Program-made: the position numbers and the translations under genes
The notes under the pieces: model-generated
Databases searched by the model: none
The model's input: the letters and a program-made list of their open reading frames with translations, nothing else
Told to the model about the DNA's origin: nothing
Part shown: positions 28,378 through 37,547 of the stretch, piece after piece
Position numbering within the stretch: position 1 is the stretch's first letter
Layout: each line of letters starts with the position of its first letter
Source of the DNA: Neobacillus sp. YX16
Lineage (GTDB): Bacteria; Bacillota; Bacilli; Bacillales; Cytobacillaceae
DNA length: 64,000 bases
Direction: 5' to 3'
Assembly (NCBI RefSeq): GCF_030123505.1
Contig: NZ_CP126115.1
Location: 1,936,001 to 2,000,000, forward strand

Positions 28378-29328
28378 ATGTGGACCATAATTGAACAAAT
28401 ATTCCCTTACGCGATTGTTTTTACCATTCCACTTCTTATAACAGCATTAGGCGGTCTTTTTAGTGAAAGAAGCGGTATCGTAAATATTGGTTTAGAAGGT
28501 TTAATGATTTCAGGAGCATTTGCTAGTGCACTGACGGTTAACTTTTTGCAGGATAAAATGCAGGGATCAACGATACTATGGATTGGATTATTAGTAGCAG
28601 CGATAGTTGGTATATTATTTTCGCTATTACATGCCTTTGCCAGCATTAATCTAAGCGCTGACCAAGTAATCAGTGGTACAGCGATTAACATGATTGCAAT
28701 GGCTTTAACAGTTTTCTTGGCTAGAAATATTACGGGCAGTGGTAATATTCGTATTACCAGCGGTTTCACACCATTTGATGTGCCAATATTATCTCAAATC
28801 CCGATTATTGGGGATTTATTGTTTACAAAAACATATGCAACAACTTGGTTTATTTTATTAGTACTGCTTGTTAGTGCGTTTATTCTAAATAAAACAAAAT
28901 TTGGCTTGCGTTTAAAGTCTTGTGGTGAGTTTCCACAGGCTGCTCAAGCAGCGGGAATTAATGTAGTCAGAATCCGTTATATCGGTGTTATGCTTTCTGG
29001 CGCTTTATCAGGATTAGGCGGAGGAATCATTATTTTAACATACGCAGGTGAATTTACCGGTTCCGTTTCAGGTCTTGGATTCTTAGCACTTGCTTCCTTA
29101 ATTTTTGGTCAATGGAGACCACTTGGAATATTAGGAGCAACATTATTCTTCGGATTTGCAAGCACAATCGCTAACGTATCTCAAGTTATCCCTGAACTGG
29201 CTGTTATTCCGCCAATCATCCTAAAGATTTTCCCTTATGTAGTAACGTTAATTGCTTTAGTTATCTTCTCTAAATCTTCACAAGCACCTAAAGCAGCTGG
29301 GGAACCATTCGATCCAGGTAAAAGATAA
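28378..29328 (+). CDS. Nucleoside ABC transporter permease (NupQ-like)
   Basis: A 316-residue membrane protein of the same family as its neighbour. FSERSGIVNIGLEGLMISGAF near the N-terminus and GEFPQAAQAAGINVVRIRY in the cytoplasmic coupling loop are family motifs. The ATG at 28378 follows GAAGGGAG; an earlier in-frame codon at 28330 would overlap the first permease gene by 47 bp and is unlikely. A strong terminator closes the operon. Confidence 0.92.
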   Translation: MWTIIEQIFPYAIVFTIPLLITALGGLFSERSGIVNIGLEGLMISGAFASALTVNFLQDKMQGSTILWIGLLVAAIVGILFSLLHAFASINLSADQVISGTAINMIAMALTVFLARNITGSGNIRITSGFTPFDVPILSQIPIIGDLLFTKTYATTWFILLVLLVSAFILNKTKFGLRLKSCGEFPQAAQAAGINVVRIRYIGVMLSGALSGLGGGIIILTYAGEFTGSVSGLGFLALASLIFGQWRPLGILGATLFFGFASTIANVSQVIPELAVIPPIILKIFPYVVTLIALVIFSKSSQAPKAAGEPFDPGKR

Positions 29329-29338
29329 TTATGGTGTT

Positions 29339-29374
29339 AAACAGGCTGGCTAATTAGTCAGCCTGTTTTATTTT
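29339..29374 (+). terminator. Intrinsic terminator closing the nucleoside transporter operon
   Basis: Stem AAACAGGCTG / CAGCCTGTTT (29339-29348, 29359-29368) with a ten-base partly paired loop and a T-rich tail. Confidence 0.88.
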
Positions 29375-29525
29375 GTTTAAAAGCCAGTGGTTTTAGCTTG
29401 TAAAAACCAAGCCTGGCAAATTATAGTAAGAATAAGGGTATATTACAATGGAAATGATGTAAAATAACCGGATGAATGTTTACATATATATAAGAAGGAT
29501 TTTGAAATCTTAAGGAGGTCTTTTA

Positions 29526-30806
29526 ATGGATTCAACTGCTGAAAAAATCACCGCTATGCAGGGATACAAACTCCATGTCATTGAAACAGATAAATATAAA
29601 ACGAATACATTCGTATGGAAAATGAAAGCTCCACTAACAAAGGAAGATGTAACGAAAAGGGCTCTGCTTCCTCAGGTGTTACAAAGCAGCTCCGCCAATT
29701 ATCCGACAACTACTGCATTGCGCTCATATTTAGATGAATTATATGGAGCTACACTGTTTATTGATTTAGCAAAAAAAGGTGAATATCATATTATCAGTTT
29801 CACGCTTGAAATTGCAAATGAGAAGTTCTTAAGTGATCCTACCCCGTTATTGAAAAAAGGTTTCGAACTTCTATCTGAGGTTTTAACCAAACCGAATGTG
29901 TCAGGTAATGCATTTGATCAAGACACAGTGAACAAAGAAAAAAGATCGCTAAAGCAGCGAATTCAATCGGTATATGATGATAAAATGCGCTATTCGAATG
30001 TCCGTTTACTGCAAGAAATGTGTAAAGGGGAGCCGTACGCTCTTCAAGTAAATGGTGAAGCAGAGGATGTAGAAACAATTACTCCGGAAAATTTATACGA
30101 CTATTATAAAAAGGCGTTTTTAGAAGATGAAATGGATCTATATGTGATTGGAGATGTTAAGCAAGAAGAGGTGAAAAGCCTTGCAAATGATTTGCTGAAT
30201 TTTGAAGAACGCACTCCAAAGAAACTAGAGGCATTAGCTGTACAGAAAAAGGAACAGGTAAATGAAATTAAAGAAGAGCAGGATGTAAAACAAGGGAAAT
30301 TAAATATTGGTTATCGTACGAATGTTGTCTACGGGGATTCCGATTACTTTGCTCTTCAATTGTTTAATGGAATCTTTGGCGGTTTTTCACACTCAAAGTT
30401 GTTTATCAATGTCCGTGAAAAGGCAAGCTTAGCCTATTATGTCTCAAGCAGGCTTGAAAGCCATAAAGGATTAATGATGGTAATGTCAGGGATTGACCTA
30501 AAGAACTTTGACCAGGCAGTGGGTATTATTCGCAATCAATTGGAAGCAATGAAAAAAGGCGACTTTTCAGATCAAGAATTTGTTCAAACAAAAGCTGTTA
30601 TTCGAAATCAGATTCTTGAAACCATTGATACTTCAAGAGGATTAACAGAAATCCTTTACCATAATGTTGTTGCAGGCAAGGATATAAAACTAGAGCAGTG
30701 GATTACAGACATGGAGAAAACGACAAAGGAAGAAATTGTCGCTGTCGCTGCTAAAATTGAACTTGATACAATCTATTTCTTAACTGGAAGTGAGGCGGTA
30801 AAATAA
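29526..30806 (+). CDS. ymfF: M16-family protein YmfF, linked to EF-P modification
   Basis: A 426-residue M16 peptidase homologue without the HxxEH zinc motif, so it is probably the non-catalytic partner of YmfH. The C-terminal half has FGGFSHSKLFINVREKASLAYYVSS, the typical M16 R/Y segment. In B. subtilis, ymfF, ymfH and ymfI are associated with the 5-aminopentanol modification of elongation factor P. ATG 29526 follows TAAGGAGG. The stop overlaps the ymfH start by one base. Confidence 0.92.
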   Translation: MDSTAEKITAMQGYKLHVIETDKYKTNTFVWKMKAPLTKEDVTKRALLPQVLQSSSANYPTTTALRSYLDELYGATLFIDLAKKGEYHIISFTLEIANEKFLSDPTPLLKKGFELLSEVLTKPNVSGNAFDQDTVNKEKRSLKQRIQSVYDDKMRYSNVRLLQEMCKGEPYALQVNGEAEDVETITPENLYDYYKKAFLEDEMDLYVIGDVKQEEVKSLANDLLNFEERTPKKLEALAVQKKEQVNEIKEEQDVKQGKLNIGYRTNVVYGDSDYFALQLFNGIFGGFSHSKLFINVREKASLAYYVSSRLESHKGLMMVMSGIDLKNFDQAVGIIRNQLEAMKKGDFSDQEFVQTKAVIRNQILETIDTSRGLTEILYHNVVAGKDIKLEQWITDMEKTTKEEIVAVAAKIELDTIYFLTGSEAVK

Positions 30807-32095
30807 TGGAGAAAATTAATTTTGACCAGCTCCAAGAAGAACTTTACCACGAAAAGTTATCCAATGGTTTAAATGTCTATATATTACCAAAAAAGGGATT
30901 TAATAAGACATTTGCTACTTTTACCACAAAGTATGGATCTATAGATAATCATTTTGTCCCATTAGGGCAAGAGGTATATAAAAAAGTACCAGATGGTATT
31001 GCTCATTTTCTTGAGCATAAGCTTTTTGAAAAGGAAGACGGAGACGTATTTCAACAATTTAGCAAGCAGGGGGCTTCAGCCAATGCCTTTACCTCTTTTA
31101 CCCGTACTGCATACTTGTTCTCCAGTACTTCGGATTTAGAGAAAAACCTGGAAACGTTAGTTGATTTTGTTCAAGATCCTTATTTCTCGGAAAAAACGGT
31201 TGAAAAGGAAAAAGGGATTATTGGTCAAGAAATCACGATGTATGATGATAATCCGGATTGGCGTCTCTATTTCGGATTGATTCAAAATTTGTATCAAAAC
31301 CATCCTGTAAAGATTGATATTGCCGGGACAATAGAATCCATCTCACATATTACGAAAGATTTGCTTTATGAATGCTACAATACCTTCTACCATCCGAGCA
31401 ATATGTTATTGTTTATTGTTGGACCAGTCGATCCAAATAAATTTATGGATCAAGTGAGAGAAAACCAATCAAAAAAGGATTACAAAGAGATGCCGGAGAT
31501 TAAGCGTAAATTTGAAGATGAACCTCTTCAGACTGCTGAGCAAAAACAAGTGCTGGAGATGAATGTGCAAACCTCTAAATGCTTAATTGGGATGAAGGCA
31601 TTACATGTAGATCAAAGTGGTGCTGAGTTATTAAAGAATGAACTGACTATGAATGTTCTCTTGGATTTGTTGTTTGGAAAAAGCTCCGAAAACTATAATC
31701 AGCTTTATAATGAAGGGCTGATTGATGAAACTTTCTCATATGACTATACGCAGGAGCAAGGGTTTGGATTTGCGATGATTGGCGGAGATACAGAAAATCC
31801 TGATAAACTTACGGAACAGCTTAAAAACATGCTTTTTCAAGCAAAAAATGCTACTTCATTTTCAGAAGAGCAATTGGAAAGAGCGAAAAAGAAGAAGATT
31901 GGTTCATTTTTACGTGCTGTAAATTCTCCAGAATATATAGCTAATCAATTCACAAGATATGCTTTTAATGACATGAACTTATTTGATGTCGTTCCCACTT
32001 TAGAGAAAATCACTTTAGAGGATGTTAAAAGATTAGCATCTGAAGTTATTTCAGAAGAGCGTTTCTCAGTTTGTCAAGTGATTCCTAAAAAATAA
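30806..32095 (+). CDS. ymfH: M16-family zinc protease YmfH, linked to EF-P modification
   Basis: A 429-residue M16 protein with an intact inverted zinc motif, HFLEH (in AHFLEHKLFEKEDGDV, about residues 71-75), and the EITMYDDNPDW segment holding the distal Glu. With the inactive YmfF it would form an M16 heterodimer, like mitochondrial processing peptidase. Its association with EF-P 5-aminopentanol modification comes from B. subtilis genetics; the substrate is not known. One-base overlap with ymfF implies coupled translation. Confidence 0.92.
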   Translation: MEKINFDQLQEELYHEKLSNGLNVYILPKKGFNKTFATFTTKYGSIDNHFVPLGQEVYKKVPDGIAHFLEHKLFEKEDGDVFQQFSKQGASANAFTSFTRTAYLFSSTSDLEKNLETLVDFVQDPYFSEKTVEKEKGIIGQEITMYDDNPDWRLYFGLIQNLYQNHPVKIDIAGTIESISHITKDLLYECYNTFYHPSNMLLFIVGPVDPNKFMDQVRENQSKKDYKEMPEIKRKFEDEPLQTAEQKQVLEMNVQTSKCLIGMKALHVDQSGAELLKNELTMNVLLDLLFGKSSENYNQLYNEGLIDETFSYDYTQEQGFGFAMIGGDTENPDKLTEQLKNMLFQAKNATSFSEEQLERAKKKKIGSFLRAVNSPEYIANQFTRYAFNDMNLFDVVPTLEKITLEDVKRLASEVISEERFSVCQVIPKK

Positions 32096-32100
32096 GAGGT

Positions 32101-32128
32101 AAGCGTCGCTAGCCGGCGCTTTTCTTTT
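32101..32128 (+). terminator. Probable terminator after ymfH
   Basis: Stem AAGCGTCG / CGGCGCTT (32101-32108, 32114-32121; one G-U pair), loop CTAGC, then TTCTTTT. Confidence 0.6.
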
Positions 32129-32161
32129 CGATTAAAATGATGATTAGATATTATAGAAAGA

Positions 32162-32893
32162 GTGAAGTTCGTGGGAAAATATGCACTAATTACGGGAGCA
32201 AGCGGCGGGATTGGACAAGCGGTAGCGTTTAAATTAGCTTCTCTAGGTTTTAATTTATATTTACACTTTAATAAAAATGAAAAATCAATAATGGAATTAC
32301 TTGAAAAAATTAAACCCTTTGGTGGAGAGTACATACCTATTCAGGCAGATTTAGAGGAGGCAGAAGGCTATAAAAAAATCTGTTCACAAATCTTCTCCCT
32401 GGATGAAATTATCCATTGTAGTGGGAATACTCAATATGGTCTCCTCGTCGATATAAAACAGGAAGAGGTAGAATCATTAATGAGGGTTCATGTAATGAAT
32501 CCTCTAATGATAACAAAGGAACTGCTCCCAAAACTAATAAAGAAACGGTCAGGAAATGTAATTCTTATCTCCTCCGTCTGGGGTCAAACCGGTGCCGCAT
32601 GTGAAGTGGTCTATTCGACTGCAAAGGGAGCACAAATTTCATTTGTGAAAGCATTAAGCAAAGAAGTGGCATTAAATGGGGTACGAGTTAACGCTATTGC
32701 GCCTGGTGCCGTTGAAACACCAATGATGAGCCAGTTCTCAGTGGAGGATAAACAACTTCTTCATTACGAAATCCCAATGGGCAGGCTGGGTGTTCCTGAG
32801 GAAGTAGCCAATGGTGTGAAATTTTTACTTTCGGAGGATTCTTCATATATTACAGGGCAAGTTCTTTCAATAAATGGCGGTTGGTATACATGA
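32162..32893 (+). CDS. ymfI: EF-P 5-aminopentanone reductase YmfI (SDR family)
   Basis: A 243-residue short-chain dehydrogenase: NAD(P)-binding TGASGGIG (about 11-18), catalytic Ser in ISSVWGQTGAACE, Tyr and Lys in VYSTAKGA, and VNAIAPGAVETPMM after it. In B. subtilis YmfI reduces the 5-aminopentanone group on EF-P Lys32 to 5-aminopentanol. It follows ymfF-ymfH, which fits. GTG at 32162 is used; a second GTG at 32171 would trim three residues and is also possible. Confidence 0.92.
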   Translation: MKFVGKYALITGASGGIGQAVAFKLASLGFNLYLHFNKNEKSIMELLEKIKPFGGEYIPIQADLEEAEGYKKICSQIFSLDEIIHCSGNTQYGLLVDIKQEEVESLMRVHVMNPLMITKELLPKLIKKRSGNVILISSVWGQTGAACEVVYSTAKGAQISFVKALSKEVALNGVRVNAIAPGAVETPMMSQFSVEDKQLLHYEIPMGRLGVPEEVANGVKFLLSEDSSYITGQVLSINGGWYT

Positions 32894-32971
32894 AATATAC
32901 ATTTTTTTCGTGAATAAATTCCCACCTTTCATAGCAAAATAACAATGTACAACTATAAAGGAGGGTTTATT

Positions 32972-33229
32972 ATGTCTGTTTTAGATAACTGGAAACAATG
33001 GGAAGACTTTCTTGCTGACCGACTTCATCAAGCACAAAATGAGGGAATGAGCGAAGGTGCTATAGGTGCTCTTGCATTACAAATAGGTGATTACTTATCA
33101 GAGCAGGTAGAACCGAAAAACGAGCAAGAAAGAATCTTGGCTGATTTATGGTCTGTTGCGGATAAAGAAGAGCAGCAAGCAATCGCTAACATTATGGTGA
33201 AATTAGTTCAAAATAACGGAAGTCGCTAG
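32972..33229 (+). CDS. ymfJ: DUF3243 family protein YmfJ
   Basis: An 85-residue protein, the length of B. subtilis YmfJ, when started at ATG 32972 (7 nt after AAGGAGG). It reads MSVLDNWKQWEDFLADRLHQ and is mainly helical with ERILADLWSVADKEEQQAIA near the end. An in-frame upstream ATG at 32945 precedes the ribosome binding site and is rejected. Function unknown. Confidence 0.92.
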   Translation: MSVLDNWKQWEDFLADRLHQAQNEGMSEGAIGALALQIGDYLSEQVEPKNEQERILADLWSVADKEEQQAIANIMVKLVQNNGSR

Positions 33230-33230
33230 G

Positions 33231-33257
33231 AGAGAGGTTTTAACCTCTCTTTTTTTT
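33231..33257 (+). terminator. Intrinsic terminator after ymfJ
   Basis: Perfect stem AGAGAGGTT / AACCTCTCT (33231-33239, 33242-33250) with a two-base gap and seven further T. Confidence 0.85.
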
Positions 33258-33387
33258 GCATTTTAGAAGCAAAATATATTAAATAAGCATTGAACTTGTT
33301 TTTGCTTTCATCTTCAATCAAAATCATATATTATTATGGATAGATAAGGAAATGAAAAATTTGTCGTTTTAGTTTAGGAGGTTTTTT

Positions 33388-34179
33388 ATGGAGAAGAAAG
33401 AGTGGTATTTAGAATATGAGATTCAAAAAAACCGTCCTGGTTTACTTGGCGACATCTCATCTTTACTAGGAATGCTGTCAATCAATATAGTAACCATTAA
33501 TGGAGTAGATGAAGGTCGGCGCGGATTATTAATTTTAGCAAAAGATGATAATCAAATTAAACGGTTAGAGTCAATTTTAAATACAATGGACACAATAAAA
33601 GTAATTAAGATTAGAGAACCAAAGCTTCGTGATCGGCTGGCAGTCAGACATGGACGGTACATACAACGTGACGCAGATGATAAAAAAACATTCCGATTTG
33701 TCCGTAGTGAACTAGGGGTACTCGTTGATTTTATGGCAGAATTGTTTAAGCAGGAAGGACACAAACTGATTGGAATTCGTGGGATGCCAAGGGTTGGTAA
33801 AACGGAATCGGTGGTTGCTTCGAGTGTATGCGCGAATAAACGGTGGTTATTTGTATCTTCGACTCTTTTAAAACAAACCATACGTAATCAGCTAATTCAA
33901 GATGAATACAACGAAAATAATTTGTTCATTCTTGATGGGATTGTTTCAACAAAACGTGCAAGTGAACGGCATTGGCAGCTTGTACGCGAAATCATGCGTT
34001 TACCTGCGGTTAAAGTGGTCGAACATCCTGATATCTTTGTGCAAAATTCTGAGTATACGCTTGATGATTTTGATTATATTATCGAGTTACGGAACGAGGC
34101 AGACGAAGAAATTACTTATGATATTGTCGACCAAAATAACTTATTCTCTGGCTCCGATTTTGGAGATTTTGGATTTTAA
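33388..34179 (+). CDS. ymfK: YmfK (DUF3388; ACT-like and P-loop domains)
   Basis: A 263-residue protein of unknown role. Residues 1-80 look like an ACT regulatory domain (RPGLLGDISSLLGMLSINIV). A P-loop-like motif GMPRVGKT follows at 132-139, and the C-terminus ends in a Phe/Gly/Asp-rich tail. This combination suggests a small nucleotide-binding protein with ligand sensing, but no function is established. ATG 33388 follows TAGGAGG. It stands between ymfJ and the rodZ-like gene as in B. subtilis. Confidence 0.9.
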   Translation: MEKKEWYLEYEIQKNRPGLLGDISSLLGMLSINIVTINGVDEGRRGLLILAKDDNQIKRLESILNTMDTIKVIKIREPKLRDRLAVRHGRYIQRDADDKKTFRFVRSELGVLVDFMAELFKQEGHKLIGIRGMPRVGKTESVVASSVCANKRWLFVSSTLLKQTIRNQLIQDEYNENNLFILDGIVSTKRASERHWQLVREIMRLPAVKVVEHPDIFVQNSEYTLDDFDYIIELRNEADEEITYDIVDQNNLFSGSDFGDFGF

Positions 34180-34200
34180 ATAATTGGAAGGTGTTAACAG

Positions 34201-35106
34201 GTGACTGAATTAGGTAATCGACTAAAAGATGCGCGATTAGCCAAAGGATTAAGCTTAGAGGATTTACAGTCTATCACAAAAATTCAAAAGCGGTATTTAA
34301 TAGGTCTTGAAGAAGGTAATTATTCTAGCATGCCAGGAAACTTTTATGTTCGAGCTTTTGTAAAGCAATACGCTGAGGCTCTTCAGCTTAATCCTGATGA
34401 AATTTTTGAAACGTATAAGAATGAAATACCAGCAACTCATAATGATGATTTAACTGAACAATTGTCTAGAGTTAAAACACGTAAGACGGTATCAGAAGGA
34501 TCCTCGAAAATATTTGATATTATCCCAAAAGTCTTAATTGGAGTCTTTATTATTGGTGCTGCGGGGGTACTGTATTATTTCGTTGTAAATAACGTCGGGG
34601 ACAAGGCGAATGATTTGATTAACAATGAAAATGAACCTGTAAAGTTTGTCCGCTCTGAAAATCTTGAAAAGGCGGAGGACGCAGAAAAAGACAAGACAAA
34701 GGAAAATGATAAAGAGGAAAAAACGGATGAACAAAAGACGGTTGAAGAAACACCTGTTGTAGAAGCGCCGAAACAGGAATTAACACCAGTTCAAAACAGT
34801 GGAAAAAACTCTACCTATGATTTGAAAAATGCAGATAAATTTGTTGTGAAACTGGTTTCAACAGGGGAAACATGGGTAAGTGTTAATAATAGCAGTGGTC
34901 AATCCAAGTTCCAGGGGTTATTATCAACCACTGGTACACAAAGTACGGAAGTAGATTTAACTGGCGATACCAAAGCAGTAATTGTTGTTGGTCGAACGCT
35001 CGATACAGAAATCTACGTAAATGACCAGAAGCTTGAGTATGCAATCGCACCTGCTGATGTGGTTCGTCAGAACATTACGATTCAATTTGTTCAGAAGAAC
35101 GAATAG
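34201..35106 (+). CDS. rodZ: RodZ-like helix-turn-helix membrane protein YmfM
   Basis: A 301-residue protein with the RodZ plan: N-terminal XRE-like helix-turn-helix (LGNRLKDARLAKGLSLEDLQ, about 1-70), one membrane helix (about 110-132, VLIGVFIIGAAGVLYYFVV), a Lys/Glu-rich extracellular linker (140-195), and a C-terminal beta domain (DUF4115). RodZ links MreB filaments to cell-wall elongation. GTG start at 34201 after GGAAGGTG. The stop codon lies inside the terminator stem. Confidence 0.9.
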   Translation: MTELGNRLKDARLAKGLSLEDLQSITKIQKRYLIGLEEGNYSSMPGNFYVRAFVKQYAEALQLNPDEIFETYKNEIPATHNDDLTEQLSRVKTRKTVSEGSSKIFDIIPKVLIGVFIIGAAGVLYYFVVNNVGDKANDLINNENEPVKFVRSENLEKAEDAEKDKTKENDKEEKTDEQKTVEETPVVEAPKQELTPVQNSGKNSTYDLKNADKFVVKLVSTGETWVSVNNSSGQSKFQGLLSTTGTQSTEVDLTGDTKAVIVVGRTLDTEIYVNDQKLEYAIAPADVVRQNITIQFVQKNE

Positions 35107-35128
35107 TCATCTAGTGATGACTATTTTT
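35102..35128 (+). terminator. Terminator overlapping the rodZ stop codon
   Basis: Perfect 10-bp stem AATAGTCATC / GATGACTATT (35102-35111, 35116-35125), loop TAGT, then T. The TAG stop (35104-35106) is part of the 5' arm, so translation would melt the hairpin until ribosomes release. Confidence 0.8.
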
Positions 35129-35156
35129 CGTTCTAATATTATTTGGAGGCAAAAAA

Positions 35157-35735
35157 ATGAATGTACCAAATCAAATAACGATATCAAGAATACTTTTAAT
35201 TCCAATTTTCTTGATTATTATGCTTGCCCCCTTTGAGTGGGGAAATATGCATCTACTGGGAGTTGACCTTCCGGTAACTCATTTTGTTGGAGCATTAATT
35301 TTTATTTTTGCTTCTTCTACTGATTGGGTAGACGGCTATTATGCCCGAAAATATAATCTTGTTACAAATATGGGGAAATTCCTCGATCCGCTTGCCGATA
35401 AATTACTCGTCTCTGCTGCGCTGGTTGTCCTTGTTGATCTTGGATATGCAGCCTCATGGATTGTGATTGCAATCATAAGCAGAGAATTTGCTGTCACAGG
35501 TCTTCGTCTGTTGCTAGTTGAGGGTGGAGAAGTTGTAGCCGCCAATAATCTCGGGAAAATCAAAACCTGGGCACAAATTATCGCTATTTCAGCACTATTA
35601 TTACATAATATTATTTTTGAAATGATTGGATTTCCATTTGATGATGTAGCATTATGGGTTGCATTGATTTTTACTGTCTGGTCTGGATGGGATTATTTTT
35701 CAAAGAATATGCATGTTTTCAAAAATTCTAAATAG
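35157..35735 (+). CDS. pgsA: CDP-diacylglycerol-glycerol-3-phosphate 3-phosphatidyltransferase
   Basis: A 192-residue membrane enzyme making phosphatidylglycerol phosphate, precursor of phosphatidylglycerol and cardiolipin. The CDP-alcohol phosphotransferase motif is complete: DWVDGYYAR, then GKFLDPLADK (residues about 60-86), with the catalytic final Asp. Four or more hydrophobic helices are visible. ATG 35157 follows TTGGAGG. Sixteen bp separate it from cinA. Confidence 0.96.
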   Translation: MNVPNQITISRILLIPIFLIIMLAPFEWGNMHLLGVDLPVTHFVGALIFIFASSTDWVDGYYARKYNLVTNMGKFLDPLADKLLVSAALVVLVDLGYAASWIVIAIISREFAVTGLRLLLVEGGEVVAANNLGKIKTWAQIIAISALLLHNIIFEMIGFPFDDVALWVALIFTVWSGWDYFSKNMHVFKNSK

Positions 35736-35750
35736 AACATGAGGTAACGG

Positions 35751-37007
35751 ATGATGAATGCAGAAATTATTGCAGTTGGTTCTGAATTACTGCTAGGTCA
35801 AATCGTTAATAGTAATGCACGATTTCTATCGCAACAACTTGCTGGACTAGGCATAAATGTTTTTTTTCATACAGTAGTTGGTGATAATCCTGACCGATTA
35901 AGGTCTGCGATAGAGATCGCAGAAAAGCGCTCTAATTTGATTATTTTTACCGGCGGGCTTGGACCGACAAAAGATGATTTAACGAAAGAAACAATTGCTC
36001 GCCATTTGGGGAAAAATCTCATTATGGATCAAGAGGCACTAGAATCTATTGAACTTTATTTTAAAAAGGGAAATAGGGTAATGACTGAAAATAATAAGAA
36101 GCAGGCTATTGTTTTAGAGGATTCTACTATCCTGCCAAATAATCATGGGATGGCTCCTGGCATGATGGTCGATATTGGCGATCATATTTATATGCTTTTG
36201 CCTGGACCACCGAAAGAAATGGAGCCTATGTTTTTACAATTTGGAACAGCCGCTCTATCAAAACAAGTAAAAACGGATGAGAAAATAGTTTCTAGAGTTT
36301 TAAGGTTCTTTGGAATCGGAGAGGCTTCGTTAGAAACTGAAATCATTGATTTAATAGAACAGCAAACCAATCCAACAATTGCCCCGCTTGCTGCAGACGG
36401 AGAATGTACCTTACGGCTTACTGCGAAGCATCAAGATATGCAAACAGCAGAGTTAATGCTGGATGAAGCAGAGGGGAAAATTAACGATCGTGTAGGACAG
36501 TACTTATATGGGTATGACAATACTTCTTTGGTAGCTGAACTAATGAAAGTTTTAAAAGAAAAACAATTAACAATCTCAGCGGCAGAGAGCTTAACAGGAG
36601 GGTTGTTTCAACAAGAACTAACTAGTTTTCCAGGTGTAAGTTCGGTCTTTAAGGGTGGAGTTGTTTGTTACACGAATGAGGTTAAGGAGAAAGTCTTAGG
36701 AGTTAAAAAGGAAACAATTGAAAGTTTTGGCGTAGTAAGTCATGAGTGTGCTAAAGAGCTGGCTGAAAATGTTGCGGAATTAGTATCTGCTGATATAGGA
36801 ATTAGTTTCACTGGTGTTGCTGGCCCTGACGAGCTTGAAGGAAAGCCTGTAGGAACCGTCTATATTGGTATTTCGATTAAAGGGAAACAATCAGTGGTTG
36901 AAAAGCTGGAACTTGGCGGTTCGAGGGAAACAAACCGGACCCGTTCAGTAAAATACGGCTGCTATTATTTAATAAAGCATTTGCAAGAATCACAGAAAGC
37001 TAACTAA
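35751..37007 (+). CDS. cinA: CinA-like competence/damage-inducible protein
   Basis: A 418-residue CinA: N-terminal MoCF-like domain ([43 protein letters not shown]) and C-terminal nicotinamide-nucleotide amidase-type domain ([36 protein letters not shown]). CinA acts in competence and in pyridine nucleotide salvage in various bacteria. It normally sits next to recA, as here, but is separated by a repeat array. Adjacent ATGs at 35751 and 35754 both fit the GAGG site. Confidence 0.95.
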   Translation: MMNAEIIAVGSELLLGQIVNSNARFLSQQLAGLGINVFFHTVVGDNPDRLRSAIEIAEKRSNLIIFTGGLGPTKDDLTKETIARHLGKNLIMDQEALESIELYFKKGNRVMTENNKKQAIVLEDSTILPNNHGMAPGMMVDIGDHIYMLLPGPPKEMEPMFLQFGTAALSKQVKTDEKIVSRVLRFFGIGEASLETEIIDLIEQQTNPTIAPLAADGECTLRLTAKHQDMQTAELMLDEAEGKINDRVGQYLYGYDNTSLVAELMKVLKEKQLTISAAESLTGGLFQQELTSFPGVSSVFKGGVVCYTNEVKEKVLGVKKETIESFGVVSHECAKELAENVAELVSADIGISFTGVAGPDELEGKPVGTVYIGISIKGKQSVVEKLELGGSRETNRTRSVKYGCYYLIKHLQESQKAN

Positions 37008-37027
37008 GCGCTCTGTGATTTTTTTAT
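36988..37027 (+). terminator. Terminator at the end of cinA
   Basis: AATCACAGA (36988-36996) pairs with TCTGTGATT (37012-37020), with AGC/GCT extending the stem, followed by seven T. The 5' arm lies inside the last codons of cinA. Confidence 0.75.
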
Positions 37028-37040
37028 CTTAAAAACTACT

Positions 37041-37316
37041 TCTGATATGCAAATTTACTCTCACATAACGGAAAATACTCTCGGATAAGTAAATTTACTC
37101 TCACATAACGGAAAATACTCACGGATAAGTAAATTTACTCCCACATAACGGAAAATACTCACGGATAAGTAAATTTACTCTCACATAACGGAAAATACTC
37201 ACGGATAAGTAAATTTACTCTCACATAACGGAAAATACTCACGGATAAGTAAATTTACTCTCACATAACGGAAAATACTCTCGGATAAGCAAAATTTATT
37301 CTCGCATAACTGGAGG
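37041..37316. repeat. 40-bp tandem repeat array between cinA and recA
   Basis: Six contiguous full units of exactly 40 bp (37051-37090, 37091-37130, 37131-37170, 37171-37210, 37211-37250, 37251-37290), with a partial unit before (37041-37050) and a diverged one after (37291-37316). Each unit reads AAATTTACTCTCACATAACG then GAAAATACTCACGGATAAGT. The halves align to each other (12 of 20 positions), so the 40-mer is itself a doubled 20-mer. Units differ by only one or two bases. There are no unique spacers and no cas genes, so it is not CRISPR. No open frame or promoter is apparent inside. Confidence 0.95.
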
Positions 37317-37426
37317 AATGTCTGAAAATAGATAAAAAATGTAAATTAGAGTTCAAAAACTGTTGAAAATGGTTTAAATGTCGGGAGAATTACCTATTTT
37401 TACATGACTACTAGATTCAAAAAAGT

Positions 37427-37440
37427 CGAATGAATGTTCG
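37427..37440. promoter_or_regulatory. LexA (SOS) box upstream of recA
   Basis: CGAATGAATGTTCG, a good match to the Gram-positive SOS box (CGAACnnnnGTTCG). It lies just upstream of a candidate -35, where LexA binding would block recA transcription until DNA damage. Confidence 0.85.
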
Positions 37441-37449
37441 TTTTTTTGC

Positions 37450-37478
37450 TGTACAAAAGACTAAAAAGAGGTTATATT
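37450..37478 (+). promoter_or_regulatory. Candidate sigma-A promoter of recA
   Basis: TGTACA (37450-37455), 17-bp spacer, TATATT (37473-37478), directly downstream of the LexA box and 69 bp before the GTG start. Confidence 0.6.
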
Positions 37479-37547
37479 ATTAATAGGATTTAAATTATAG
37501 ATTTTGGCTATTAACTTTTTGGTTTATATATAAGGGAGGAACTAGTA

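Noticed and set aside
37041..37316. CRISPR array between cinA and recA
   Set aside because: Units are contiguous and nearly identical with no unique spacers, and there are no cas genes nearby. It is a tandem repeat.
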